Below are positions 16,350 through 25,690 of a stretch of 64,000 bases of DNA, piece after piece (the stretch's first letter is position 1; each line of letters opens with the position of its first letter). The stretch spans positions 1-64,000 of the forward strand of contig JADJRU010000014.1 of NCBI GenBank assembly GCA_016712105.1, written 5' to 3'. Both the position numbers and the translations under genes were made by a program. Below the pieces are notes generated by a model. That model had not been told where the DNA came from. It saw only the letters and a program-made list of their open reading frames with translations, and made no database searches. The DNA is from Ahniella sp. GTDB lineage: Bacteria > Pseudomonadota > Gammaproteobacteria > Xanthomonadales > Ahniellaceae.

Positions 16350-18519
16350 ATGGCCGATCTCACCGACTACACCCCATTGCGCATCGGCGATTGCCGATTC
16401 GACCCGCGCAGTCACGAGATCGAGCGTATGGGTGTGGTGGTACGCCTCCCGGACAAACAATCGGCGCTGCTGTGGCAACTGGCGCGTGTGGCGCCGCAGG
16501 TGCTGTCGCGGCAGACCTTGATCGATTTGGTCTGGGACCGGCGGATGGTCGAGGAAGCGGTCCTGTCGCGGGCGATTGCAGAACTCCGGCGCGCACTCGA
16601 CGACGATCGTCGCGACTCGCGGTACATCGAAACGATCCCGAAGTCCGGCTACCGATTGTGTGCCCCCGTGAGTCTGTGGGTCGACGACGAGCCGGCAAAC
16701 GGTTCGTCCGGGTCCGACGGCGCTCCGGAACTCTTCACGGAAACCCCGGCGTCGCCGAAGGCGCTGTTCATCGCGACACGGTTGCGCTGGTTTTCCTTGC
16801 TTCGGCGATCCTTGTGTTGTTGATCGGGGTAGGGCGCTGGTGGGTGTCACCGCGCGACGACGAGCCCTTGCCCGAACTGCTCGGTGTCGCCGATCTCGCG
16901 CGCATCCGCCCGCTGACGAGCGACCCGGGATACGAATACCGCGCCGATCTCAGTGCGGACGGGCGTTGGTTCGTCTATACACAAAGTGATCGCGATGGTG
17001 GGCCCAGTCGACTGTGGTTTCAAGATATCGAAGGTCAACATCCCGAACTGCTGACCGCGCCGGGAGATCATGAATTCCGGCCAGCGCTGTCGCCCGATGG
17101 CAAGCAAATCGCATTTCTTCGTCGTGACGATTTTTCGTGTGGTGTACACGTGCGCGCCACGACTGGTGGCGCGAGTCGGCGGCTGGCCGACTGTGGGTTC
17201 CCTGGCGGCACGCCTGCCTGGTCATCGGATCAGCGGGCCTTGGTGTTTACCGCAGTGGCCGAACCGGGTTTTGCTGCCGGGCTGAGCCTGATTGACCTTC
17301 ATACGGGCAAAGTCTCAACGCTGACGCGACCGACCTTGGCAGAGGGGCCAGACCGGGATGCGGAGTGGGTACCCAAACAGCGCCGTATCAGCTTTGCGCG
17401 GGGTTACGACGGTGAACAGCATTTGCTGCAGATCGATCTCGACGCACCTGAGCAGGCACCGACCGTGCTGTTTGATGCTGGTCGACTTCAAGGCCACGCC
17501 TGGTATCACGATGGGTCGCAACTGCTGGTCGCTTCGGATGCACCGGGGTACCGTACGCTTCTGTTGCTTGAGGCCAGCGGCAGGCAGCGTGCCATCCTCA
17601 ACACGCGCGGCGCCCAATTTCCGGCCTGGGCAGACAATGGCGAGTTGGTGTTCGAGCAAGCGCTTTACGACGCCAATATCGAGCGGCTTGATCTGACCAG
17701 TCCGGATGCAAGGCCCGAGCCAGTCGTTGCTTCGACACGATATGACGCGTCGCCGGTATTGAGTCCGGACGGGCGATCGCTGGCATTCGTGTCCAATCGC
17801 GACGATTTCGAACATGTCTATGTCGCAGATCTCGATGGACAAAACCCGACACGCGTCGAGTTCAGCGAGGGCGCACGCTGGTCCCGGCCCAGCTTCAGTC
17901 CGGATGGGCGCTTCATCATCGCGACCGGTTACGACACGCACAATATCAACTGGATTTATCGCTTCGATCGATTGCGGGAGCAGAGCGAACAGATGAAGGA
18001 ACTGGGCGCCCATGCCACGGGTGCGCGGTATCACCCTGACGCGAACGGTTACGTCTACATGCCGCGACCCACAAGGGGAGCGCAGTCTGTGGCGATTTGA
18101 TGTCGGTCGGGTGAGATTCGAGGCCAATTCCGAATACCGAGGTGTCGAGCAATTTGATTGGGTCGGCACTGGTCTGTTCGTGAAACGTCGGAATCAAAAC
18201 GGTTTCGTGTGGATACAAAGGCAGCGATTTCGCGACGAACAAACAGATGTTTGCCGCTCTCGTGCCGATCAGCCCCGGCGCCTGGACGATCCGGAACCGG
18301 CATGTGTTTGTTGTGGTCAACGAAGCAGGCGTCAATGTGCTGAAACGGGGCGATGTCGACAGCGGATCAGTGGTGACGATTGCTCAGGCTGTCGACGCCG
18401 ATACGGTCGGTCCTTCGCTTGTCGTCAGCGCAGATGAGCAAACCGTTTGGTTTTCGCGTACGGTCAGTCTGCAGATCGATCTGATGCGGTTGCCGGCGCG
18501 AGCAGCAGGGGCGGATTGA
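16350..18519 (+). CDS. CadC/ToxR-like winged-helix regulator with TM segment and TolB-type propeller (three frameshifts)
   Basis: The N-terminal ~100 residues are an OmpR-type winged helix (ALLWQLARVAPQVLSRQTLI, then YIETIPKSGYRL). A single transmembrane helix (VALVFLASAILVLLIGVG) follows, and then a periplasmic WD40/PD40 propeller with blades such as GRWFVYTQSDRDG and GRSLAFVSNRDDFEH. The reading frame breaks near 16770, 18083 and 18230; joining the pieces gives about 720 residues, the usual size of this family in Xanthomonadaceae. The start could also be ATG 16311. Signal and targets are unknown. It diverges from the propeller gene at 14834-16147, a plausible target. Confidence 0.75.
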
Positions 18520-18683
18520 CGTGTTGTCGGATCGCGACTCCATGCGCTGCGATTTCAAACGTTTGATGCGTTGTGTTTTATCGACCGGCCGAGACCACCG
18601 CTCCTGCAGGCTTCGCTGGCCGCTGCCACGATCGGGAGCCGTTGTGGCATTCGGCGAGACCACATTCCCCCCGGTTCACGCAC

Positions 18684-18712
18684 TTCCGGGCGCCGCCCCG
18701 TTCCCGTATGAT
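18684..18712 (+). promoter_or_regulatory. Weak candidate promoter of phaE
   Basis: TATGAT (18707-18712) is a good -10 match, with a poor -35 candidate TTCCGG at 18684-18689 (17-bp spacing). It lies 31 bp before the phaE start, which has a clear GGAGGAA Shine-Dalgarno-like site. Only spacing and the -10 box support it. Confidence 0.35.
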
Positions 18713-18742
18713 GCATAGCAGCAAACTGCGGAGGAATCGGCC

Positions 18743-19807
18743 ATGGGCCCGGACATGATGAAGGATTGGCAAGCACTGCACGAGCAGTGGTGGAACGCAT
18801 TGACATCCGGCGCGACGCACTTCGCAGAGAAAACCGGTCAGGCCTTCACGGGCAAGACATCGGGCTTCAGCGATCTCTTCGGCGGCAAGCTGGGTGAAGA
18901 CGTCGGCGCCGCCACCGAACGTTTCCTGTCGGGCAGCAAGCAGTTCCTCGAATGGGTCGACCGCTTCTCCGGGCAGATTGCCGGCCGCAACGCGCCGCCG
19001 AAATCGATCCAGGATTGGCTGGATGCCGTAAAAGCCGCCGCTGGCCCGATGTTCGAGGGCAGCAATCCGTTGACGAACCTGTTCAAGTCGATGGCGTCGA
19101 GTGATGCCAAGGGCTTTGAGCACTTCTTCACCGGCCTGTCGAATCCGCTGGAGCAGATGGGCGGCGAGATGAAGTCCATGCTGGGCCTTCCCGCCTTCGG
19201 CTTCACGCGTGAGCGTCAGGTTTGGGCACAAGGTTTGGGCAAGGCCTGGATGGAATATCAGGAATCGATGTCGGCGTATAACGCGCTGATGTTGAAGGCC
19301 AGCCAGGATTCGTTCGCACGTTTGCAGCAGAAGCTCGCCGAGCGTGAGCGCAGCGGCAACAAACTTGAATCCCTGCGTGCGGTGTATGACCTCTGGGTCG
19401 ACGCCCAGGAAGACGCCTACGCCGAGATCGCCTTGAGTGCGGAATTCCGCGCGGCCTATGGCGAACTGGTGAATCGTCAGATGCGCGTGCGCAAACTGGT
19501 GCAGGACGAAATCGAACGCGTGAGCACGCAGTTCGGCATGCCGACCCGGAGCGAGCTCAATTCGGTGCATCAGCGGATGGCCGAAATGCGTCGCCAGATG
19601 CGTGCGCTGGAAGAACGTCTCGCCGCAAGCGAAGCGCCACTGGCCGCCGAGGTGAAAGCCGCTGCAAAACCCGCCAAGCCTGCGAAGGTCGCCGTGAAGC
19701 CCGCCAAGACCGTTGCTGCAAAGCCGGTGAAGGCACAGGGCAAGACCGCCGTGAAGAAAACGGCTGCCAAGAAGGCCGCGGCCAGCTCGCGCCGTCGTCT
19801 GGCCTGA
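18743..19807 (+). CDS. phaE: Class III polyhydroxyalkanoate synthase subunit PhaE
   Basis: The 354-residue protein has the PhaE layout: an N-terminal MKDWQALHEQWWNAL segment, a helical body, and a conserved core WMEYQESMSAYNALMLKASQ to QMRVRKLVQDEIERVSTQFG, then TRSELNSVHQRM. PhaE is required for activity of the class III PhaC encoded next. The last ~60 residues are a lysine/alanine/proline-rich tail like those of histone H1-like proteins, and a similar tail occurs in the protein at 39270-40160. The ATG at 18743 follows an excellent Shine-Dalgarno. phaC begins 15 bp after the stop. Confidence 0.88.
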   Translation: MGPDMMKDWQALHEQWWNALTSGATHFAEKTGQAFTGKTSGFSDLFGGKLGEDVGAATERFLSGSKQFLEWVDRFSGQIAGRNAPPKSIQDWLDAVKAAAGPMFEGSNPLTNLFKSMASSDAKGFEHFFTGLSNPLEQMGGEMKSMLGLPAFGFTRERQVWAQGLGKAWMEYQESMSAYNALMLKASQDSFARLQQKLAERERSGNKLESLRAVYDLWVDAQEDAYAEIALSAEFRAAYGELVNRQMRVRKLVQDEIERVSTQFGMPTRSELNSVHQRMAEMRRQMRALEERLAASEAPLAAEVKAAAKPAKPAKVAVKPAKTVAAKPVKAQGKTAVKKTAAKKAAASSRRRLA

Positions 19808-19821
19808 ACGAGGAATCGAAC

Positions 19822-20889
19822 ATGATCACCCCGATCCAATTGAATCCGGAACACGTAACGAAGGAACTCGGCCAGTTCGGCGAGCGACTTGCGAAGGGCA
19901 TGCAGGCGCTCAAGGAAGTGCGCGACGTGCACTATGGCGCCAGCGAAAAAGAAGAGATCTACCGCGAAGACAAGTTGCGTCTGTATCGCTTCAAGTCGAC
20001 GAACAAGGTCACGCAGAAAGTGCCCTTGCTGATTGTCTACGCGCTCGTCAACCGGCCATACATGGTTGACCTGCAGGACGACCGTTCGATCGTCAAGAAC
20101 CTGCTCGCCGCGGGACACGATGTGTATCTGATCGACTGGGGTTACCCGGATGCTTCCGACCGGTTCCTGACACTCGACGACTACATCAGCGGCTACATCC
20201 GTCGTTGTGTGCAGGCCGTCAGCAAGCGTCATGGCGTTCCGGCGATCAACATCCTCGGCATCTGCCAGGGTGGGGCGTTCTCGATCTGTTACGCCAGCCT
20301 GTATCCGGAAACAGTCAAGAACCTGATCACGATGGTCACGCCGGTCGATTTCAAGACGCCGGACAACATGCTGAGCCATTGGGTTCAGGACATGGACATC
20401 GACCTGTTCGTCGACACGCTCGGCAATGTGCCGGCCGATCTGATGAACTGGTGTTACCTCACGCTGAAGCCGTTCCGCCTGCTGCAGCAGAAGTATGTCG
20501 GTCTGACCGACATCCTCGACAACAAGGCAGAGCTGGAGAATTTCCTGCGCATGGAAAAGTGGATCTTCGATTCACCCGACCAGGCCGGTGATGCCTTCCG
20601 TCAGTTCCTCAAGGACTTCTACCAGGGCAACAAGTTGCTCAAGGGTGGTCTGGTCATCGGTGACAAGCCGATCGACCCGAAAAAAGTCACCATGCCGGTG
20701 CTGAACATCTTCGCCGAGCAGGATCACCTGGTGCCGCCAAGCGCGTCCAAGGCGCTGGAAGGGCATCATCGGCACCAAGGACTACACCGAGCTCTCGTTC
20801 AGGGGTGGCCACATCGGTATCTACGTCTCGGTCGTGCGCAACGCGAAGTACCGCCGGCGATTGACGCCTGGTTGCGCAAGCGCGGGTAA
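19822..20889 (+). CDS. phaC: Class III polyhydroxyalkanoate synthase subunit PhaC (compensating frameshifts near the end)
   Basis: Polymerises hydroxyacyl-CoA into storage polyester at the granule surface. The lipase-like box GICQGG holds the catalytic cysteine, and AEQDHLVPP holds the catalytic aspartate. The open frame is unbroken, but between about 20760 and 20836 it reads nonsense. The other frame gives GIIGTKDYTELSFRGGHIGIYVS, which contains the catalytic histidine. One extra G near 20762 and one lost base near 20836 would explain this. The corrected C-terminus RAQREVPPAIDAWL is normal. Length is 355 residues, as for class III. Confidence 0.87.
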   Translation: MITPIQLNPEHVTKELGQFGERLAKGMQALKEVRDVHYGASEKEEIYREDKLRLYRFKSTNKVTQKVPLLIVYALVNRPYMVDLQDDRSIVKNLLAAGHDVYLIDWGYPDASDRFLTLDDYISGYIRRCVQAVSKRHGVPAINILGICQGGAFSICYASLYPETVKNLITMVTPVDFKTPDNMLSHWVQDMDIDLFVDTLGNVPADLMNWCYLTLKPFRLLQQKYVGLTDILDNKAELENFLRMEKWIFDSPDQAGDAFRQFLKDFYQGNKLLKGGLVIGDKPIDPKKVTMPVLNIFAEQDHLVPPSASKALEGHHRHQGLHRALVQGWPHRYLRLGRAQREVPPAIDAWLRKRG

Positions 20890-20911
20890 GACCCGTGTGG
20901 ATGTGCAGGCT

Positions 20912-21030
20912 AAAAAAAAAAAAGGAGAGGGGAAAAAAAGGAAGAAAAGAAAAGGAAAAAAAAAAAAAAAGGAAAAAAAGGAATGAAAAGCAAGAAAAGG
21001 AAAAAAGAAGAAAGAAAAAAATTTTAAAAA
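20912..21030. other. Homopurine A/G tract, probable assembly artefact
   Basis: From 20912 to 20983 there are 72 consecutive A or G bases on this strand, with runs of up to about 15 A. The tract then continues to 21030 with only a T at 20984, a C at 20991 and a TTTT run at 21022-21025. Nothing else in this high-GC window looks like it. It lies between phaC and the PhoH-type gene, both of which carry indels close by. Confidence 0.8.
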
Positions 21031-21069
21031 CTTGGGTTTAGCCCAGCCTGCGCACCCTCTCGGTCATCC

Positions 21070-22474
21070 CTACAGCGATTCCGACGCAAAATCGGCCAGG
21101 CGCGAACGCTCGCCGCGACGCAGCGTGATGTGCGCTGTGCTGCCAGTCCTTGAATCGGTCGACCGCGTAGGTGAGGCCCGAGGTGGTTTCGGTGAGATAG
21201 GGTGTGTCGATCTGTTCGACGTTGCCGAGGCAGATCATCTTGGTCCCCAGGCCGGCACGTGTGAGCAGGGTCTTCATCTGCTTGGGCGTGAGGTTCTGGG
21301 CTTCGTCGATGATCACGTAGCGGCTGAGGAAGGTTCGGCCGCGCATGAAGTTCATCGAGCGGATCTTCACGCGTGAGGCGAGCAGATCGTTCGTGGCCGC
21401 GCGTCCCCAGGAGCCGCCTTCCTTGGGCTCGGTCAACACTTCCAGATTGTCGGTCAGCGCCCCCATCCAAGGGGTCATTTTTTCTTCTTCGGTGCCCGGC
21501 AGGAAGCCGATGTCTTCGCCGACCGACACGGTCGCGCGTGTCATGATGATTTCGCGGTAACGCTGCTGGTCAAGGACTTGAGTCAGGCCGGCGCCCAGTG
21601 CCAGCAGAGTCTTGCCGGTGCCAGCCGTGCCGAGCAATGTGACGAAGTCGATCTCGGGATCCATCAGCGCATTCAGCGCGAAGTTCTGTTCGCGGTTGCG
21701 CGCGTGGATGCCCCAAACCGAATGACTGCCGCCGGAGTAGTCATCGAGCACCTGCAACGTGGCGATGCCATCGCGGATTTTCAGCACGCGCAATTGGGTG
21801 TCGTCGTCACTCTCGCTGTTGAAGTAAAGGAACTGATGGGGATGCCACTGTTCGTCCTTGCGCATTTTCACTTCGTAGTAGGAATGCCCACGTTCGGACC
21901 AGGAGCGTAGATCCTTGGCATGCCGCGTCCAGAATTCCTGCGTCAACTCCGCATGCCCTACATACAGGAGGTTAAAATCGTCCAGGGCCCGGTCGTTCTC
22001 GTAGTCTTCGGCCGGCACGCCCACAATCGAGGCCTTGATGCGCATGTTGATGTCCTTCGACACCAACACGACTTCCTTGCCCGGATTCTGTTCGCGGAGC
22101 ACCAGGCTGGACGCGAGGATTTCGTTGTCCGGCATCTGCTTCAGTTTGGTCTTGGCCGGGACATCGTTCGAGGTCTGGAACAGCAGGCGGCCGATTTTCG
22201 CTTCATTGCGAAGGCGCAGCGCTTTCGGGCGGATGAGCTTGAGGCCCTTGCCGATCTGCGTGGCGCCATTCACTTCGATCAGTTCGTTGACGAAGCGACT
22301 GACCTGGCGGGCATTCCGCGCGACTTCCGATGAACCTTTCTTGCCGTTGTCCAGTTCTTCCAGCACCGTCATCGGCAGGAATACATCGTGTTCCTCGAAC
22401 CGGAACAGACTGGTTGGATCGTGCATCAGCACGTTGGTGTCGAGTACATAGATGCGTTTGCGGTCGGCCATCAT
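21070..22474 (-). CDS. PhoH-like PIN-domain ATPase (one frameshift at the C-terminus)
   Basis: The N-terminal PIN nuclease domain (RKRIYVLDTNVLMHDP, FLPMTVLEELDN) is followed by a PhoH P-loop ATPase domain with Walker A GTAGTGKT and Walker B YVIIDEAQN. This is the PhoH2-type architecture linked to RNA unwinding and cleavage. The frame ends normally only after one base is restored near 21132: WQHSAH then reads on as ITLRRGERSRLADFASE with the stop at 21070-21072. Start candidates are 22483, 22474 and 22471; 22474 is best spaced from GGGAG. Confidence 0.88.
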
Positions 22475-22603
22475 GTCAGACATCTCCCTTGGGCTTGCAC
22501 AACAGAAGCACACGCCGGAGGGCGTGGGCGGACTTGAAACGGGGTCGGTAGGGTGGTCGCTTGAGCGACCGGGCGTGGGCCGGATGCTCGGGATGCGCCC
22601 GCA

Positions 22604-23174
22604 CTAAAACTTCACCGGGTCCAGGATCGCATCGAGATTCATGCTGTCGCAGAACTCGAGGAACTCATCACGCAAGCCGGCCAGATGGGTTTTGCCGGGA
22701 ATGCCGATGGTCAGTTGCGCCTGGAACATTTCAGCGCCGGTCTGCATGGCGCGATAACGGCTGGAATTGAGACTTTCGATCTGGATCGCGCGGGCCGCAA
22801 AGAAGTCTGCGATCTGGCCTAGGATGCCGGGTTTGTCGGCCGCCACCACTTCGACCAGGTAGGGCAGGAGGTTGCTCTGGTTCGGTTTGGCCTGCGTGCG
22901 GTGTGTGTGGATGCGCAGGGACTCCTCGCGCTCCAGGCGCGTTGCAGCCGATTCGAGCTTGGCCACCGCATCCCATGAGCCGACGACCAGCACGTTCAGC
23001 ACCACATCCTCGCCGAGGCTGGCCAGTCGCGACTCGACGATGTGACATCCGGCATCGGCGATCCGTTTCGTGACCACAACAAGAGGCGAACGAAGATGCG
23101 GGGCTACGGCGCTCCAGCAGAAGGTAGTTTTCGTTCGAGTTCGGGCGCGCCACGAGTCGTCTGCTTCCATCCAT
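22604..23174 (-). CDS. gcvR: Glycine cleavage system transcriptional repressor GcvR-like, two ACT domains (one frameshift)
   Basis: Two tandem ACT domains are visible (SPLVVVTKRIADAGCHIVES, then LVEVVAADKPGILGQIADFF), the arrangement of GcvR. It is transcribed divergently from dapA, the usual context in Xanthomonadales. The N-terminus ARPNSNENYLLL is in one frame and SAVAPHLRSPL in the next; one extra base near 23108 explains the break. The start is ambiguous between ATG 23174 and GTG 23153. In enteric bacteria GcvR antagonises GcvA in response to glycine; whether that applies here is inference. Confidence 0.8.
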
Positions 23175-23254
23175 AGCCAGATTTAACATCGAGAATACTT
23201 GTGACCCCCAGTAGCCGCAAGTAACATGTTTGCCGGTTTCGCGATGGATAATGC

Positions 23255-24136
23255 ATGCGCTGGTCTGGCAGTATTTGTGCGTTGATCACCCCCTTTGATG
23301 AAGGGCTTTCCCTTGACTTTCCGGCATTGTCCGGATTGGTCGAATGGCATGTGGCTTCGGGTACGTCAGCGCTGGTGATCGCCGGTTCGACCGGCGAAGC
23401 CGCGCTGCTCGAAGACGCTGAGTACCAGCAATTGCTGGAGGCGGCCGTTCGCGCGGCTGCCGGGCGATTGCCGATCATTGCCGGCATCGGCTCGCCGAGT
23501 ACGGCCAAGTCCAGTCGCTTCGCAGCGGCGGCGGCGGCTGCCGGTGCCCAGGCTGTCCTCGCGGTCACGCCGTATTATGTGAGGCCAACCCAGTCCGGCC
23601 TGCTGGCGCATTTCCGCGCCGTCGCCGATGCGAGCCCGTTGCCCGTCATTCTGTACAACGTGCCTGGTCGCACCGGCTGCGATCTGTTGCCGGCCACGGT
23701 GGCGCAACTGACCAGCCATCCCAACATCGCCGGCATCAAGGAAGCACGCGCCGAGCCCGAGCGGATGCAGGAACTGCTGGCGCTGCAATCCGACACGTTC
23801 GATGTGTTGAGTGGTGACGACGGTACCGGCTTGCGTGCGATGCTTGCAGGGGCTCGGGGTGTCATCTCGGTGGCGGCCAACGTGGTGCCCGAACTCTTTG
23901 CGCGCCTGTGTGCACTGGCGCTGGCCGGTGAGCGCGAGGAAGCTGCCCGAATCGACGCCGGTTTCGCTGCACTGAACGATGCCCTTGGGGTCGAATCCAA
24001 CCCGATCCCCGCGAAGTTCCTGGTCGCCGGGCAGGGGCGCTGCCGCAATGTCTTGCGCCTGCCGCTGCAACCGCTGTCGCCTGCATTGGCGCCGATGGTC
24101 CTGGACGCTTTGGCGCAGGCGACCCGCGCGCGCTGA
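23255..24136 (+). CDS. dapA: 4-hydroxy-tetrahydrodipicolinate synthase
   Basis: Aldolase-type TIM-barrel enzyme condensing pyruvate with aspartate semialdehyde in lysine and peptidoglycan synthesis. ALVIAGSTGEAALL is the GTTGE-like pyruvate-binding motif, YNVPGRTGCD carries the catalytic tyrosine, and the Schiff-base lysine is in GIKEAR. The 293-residue frame is intact. The ATG at 23255 gives the conserved N-terminus SGSICALITPF. A bamC-like lipoprotein follows 86 bp downstream, the dapA-bamC order known from gammaproteobacteria. Confidence 0.95.
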   Translation: MRWSGSICALITPFDEGLSLDFPALSGLVEWHVASGTSALVIAGSTGEAALLEDAEYQQLLEAAVRAAAGRLPIIAGIGSPSTAKSSRFAAAAAAAGAQAVLAVTPYYVRPTQSGLLAHFRAVADASPLPVILYNVPGRTGCDLLPATVAQLTSHPNIAGIKEARAEPERMQELLALQSDTFDVLSGDDGTGLRAMLAGARGVISVAANVVPELFARLCALALAGEREEAARIDAGFAALNDALGVESNPIPAKFLVAGQGRCRNVLRLPLQPLSPALAPMVLDALAQATRAR

Positions 24137-24222
24137 TCGTCCTTCTTAACAAATTGCTTGCTAACATCGCTACTTTGAACGCCGTGCGGTTTGTCGCATG
24201 GCCCGGACGGATACCCTTCTTC

Positions 24223-24792
24223 ATGCTTCGAATCCTGCTTGCCGCAACCGTATTGTGTTGTTTGACCCTGGCCACGGGTTGTTCCTGGTGGCGAAATGAC
24301 GAGCGTCATCAGCGATATCTGGACACCCAGTCGGGCCGTACGCTGGAAGTGCCGCCCACCATGGATTCGCCGGCACGCCGAGACGATCTTGAAGTGCCGG
24401 CGGGTGAGCTTGGCAAAACCTCGATCAGTCCCATGCCGCCGGGCGCGATCGACGTGATCGCCGGTGGCACCGATGGTGGAGTCAAGATCGATCTGGCGCC
24501 GCCGGATGCCTTCGACGAGATCAAGGCTGCGCTGACTGCTGCCGAAGTGGGTCGAATCGAGCGTGCGAACGCCGCAACCTTGTCGATCCGGGTCTCGGTC
24601 ATCACGAAGAAAACCCGCAGCCGCTGGTTCCGGAAGGACAAGGTCGAGGAAATCGAAGTGATGCGGACGCTGACCATTGCCGCCGACGGCGCCGGAAGTG
24701 TCGTGACGGTGAGTGATGAGTCCGGCAAGGTCACCGAAGACGATGCGGCTGCGCGCCTGTTGGGTATTGTCCGGGATCGTTTCGGCGGGTGA
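24223..24792 (+). CDS. bamC: BamC/NlpB-like outer-membrane lipoprotein
   Basis: The signal peptide ends in a lipobox LATGC (cleavage before Cys) within MLRILLAATVLCCLTLATGC, which fixes the start at ATG 24223. The 189-residue protein has an unstructured Pro/Asp-rich N-terminus with SGRTLEVPPTMDSP, the hallmark of BamC, then one helix-grip-like domain. E. coli BamC is longer, with two such domains. It should be part of the beta-barrel assembly machinery. The position after dapA supports the name. Hairpins follow the stop immediately. Confidence 0.75.
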   Translation: MLRILLAATVLCCLTLATGCSWWRNDERHQRYLDTQSGRTLEVPPTMDSPARRDDLEVPAGELGKTSISPMPPGAIDVIAGGTDGGVKIDLAPPDAFDEIKAALTAAEVGRIERANAATLSIRVSVITKKTRSRWFRKDKVEEIEVMRTLTIAADGAGSVVTVSDESGKVTEDDAAARLLGIVRDRFGG

Positions 24793-25049
24793 CTTGATGT
24801 TTCGCTCTCGCGAAACATCAAGTACACATCCTTGGCGCTTCGCTGGCGCGAAGCACCAAGGACAAAAAGGCTGCCTAAACCTCAGGCTTCGCTTTGGAAG
24901 CTCAAGGTTGCGCCTGAACCCCTCCTTGTGCTTCGCTTCTTGAGGCAAGGATAGGCTTTGCGCCTAAACCCCTCCAACCCTCCCCCGAACATCGGGGAGG
25001 GCTTCTAAAGCTCAGGCAAGGTCGTATCGCGGCTGAGCCGCTCCCACAG
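24792..25049. repeat. Array of palindromes between bamC and fdxA
   Basis: This 258-bp stretch has no gene. It contains a 14-bp-arm hairpin (24792-24805/24810-24823), a second 14-bp-arm hairpin with one mismatch (24830-24843/24848-24861), and GCCTAAACC motifs. It then has a copy of the CCCTCCCCCG/CGGGGAGGG hairpin (24978-25001) and a REP-like element (25028-25049). The composition parallels the array after argH at 11135-11315. Confidence 0.7.
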
Positions 25050-25111
25050 AAGCCGCGACACTAGAGAGTCGGTTTCACAGCCGGAAGAGGCTTACGCCGC
25101 GGGATTCCCGC

Positions 25112-25438
25112 TCAGCCGCGGTCCAGCAGCGGCAGCTTGTTCGGCTTGCCGTCCCATTCCTTGGCATCGTCGGGCGGTTCCTTGCGCTCGGTGATGACCG
25201 GCCACGCACGCGACAATTCGGCATTCAGCGGAATGAATCCTTCCTGGCCTGCCGGCACGTCGTCCTCGGGATAAATGGCTTTTGCCGGGCATTCCGGTTC
25301 GCACAGCGTGCAGTCGATGCACTCGTCCGGGTCGATCACAAGAAAGTTCGGACCTTCGTGAAAGCAGTCCACAGGACATACTTCGACGCAGTCCATGTAC
25401 TTGCATTTGATGCAATTCTCGGTAACGACGAAGGGCAT
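25112..25438 (-). CDS. fdxA: 7Fe-8S-type ferredoxin FdxA
   Basis: Small electron carrier with one [3Fe-4S] and one [4Fe-4S] cluster. The 108-residue product from ATG 25438 begins MPFVVTENCIKCKYMDCVEV, with CPVDCF following. The second cluster motif is CIDCTLCEPECPAKAI. The C-terminal extension with EWDGKPNKL is typical of the Azotobacter FdI-like form. An upstream in-frame extension would run through the tRNA gene and is rejected. It lies 19 bp downstream of tRNA-Glu, on the same strand. Confidence 0.92.
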   Translation of the reverse strand: MPFVVTENCIKCKYMDCVEVCPVDCFHEGPNFLVIDPDECIDCTLCEPECPAKAIYPEDDVPAGQEGFIPLNAELSRAWPVITERKEPPDDAKEWDGKPNKLPLLDRG

Positions 25439-25457
25439 GGGCCGCAGGCTTCCGGTG

Positions 25458-25533
25458 TGGTACTCCCAAGGGGACTCGAACCCCTGTTCTCGCCGTGAGA
25501 GGGCGATGTCCTGGGCCACTAGACGATGGGAGC
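25458..25533 (-). tRNA. tRNA-Glu (anticodon CTC)
   Basis: The reverse strand folds into a complete cloverleaf. The acceptor stem is GCTCCCA (from 25533) paired with TGGGAGT, discriminator A, and CCA is encoded. The anticodon loop CTCTCAC between GCC/GGC stem bases gives anticodon CTC, reading GAG. The T arm holds the TTCGAGTCC motif. The sequence is close to bacterial tRNA-Glu, which more often has TTC, so this is probably an additional isoacceptor. Confidence 0.93.
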
Positions 25534-25690
25534 GTGGCAGTCGCTTAGTATAGCAAGCGCCTTTTTCCGCACAAGCCGTCATAATCGCCCTCTTTGCCCG
25601 GGGTCGGCCGTTTTTGCCGGCCCGTTGGGTTCGCTTGCCGCGAACCCGGCCCTTGGCGCACCATCGCAACTTCGACAAGAACATGAACTG

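Noticed and set aside
25439..25684. N-terminal extension of the ferredoxin
   Set aside because: The in-frame extension passes through the tRNA-Glu gene; the family starts at MPFVVTENC.
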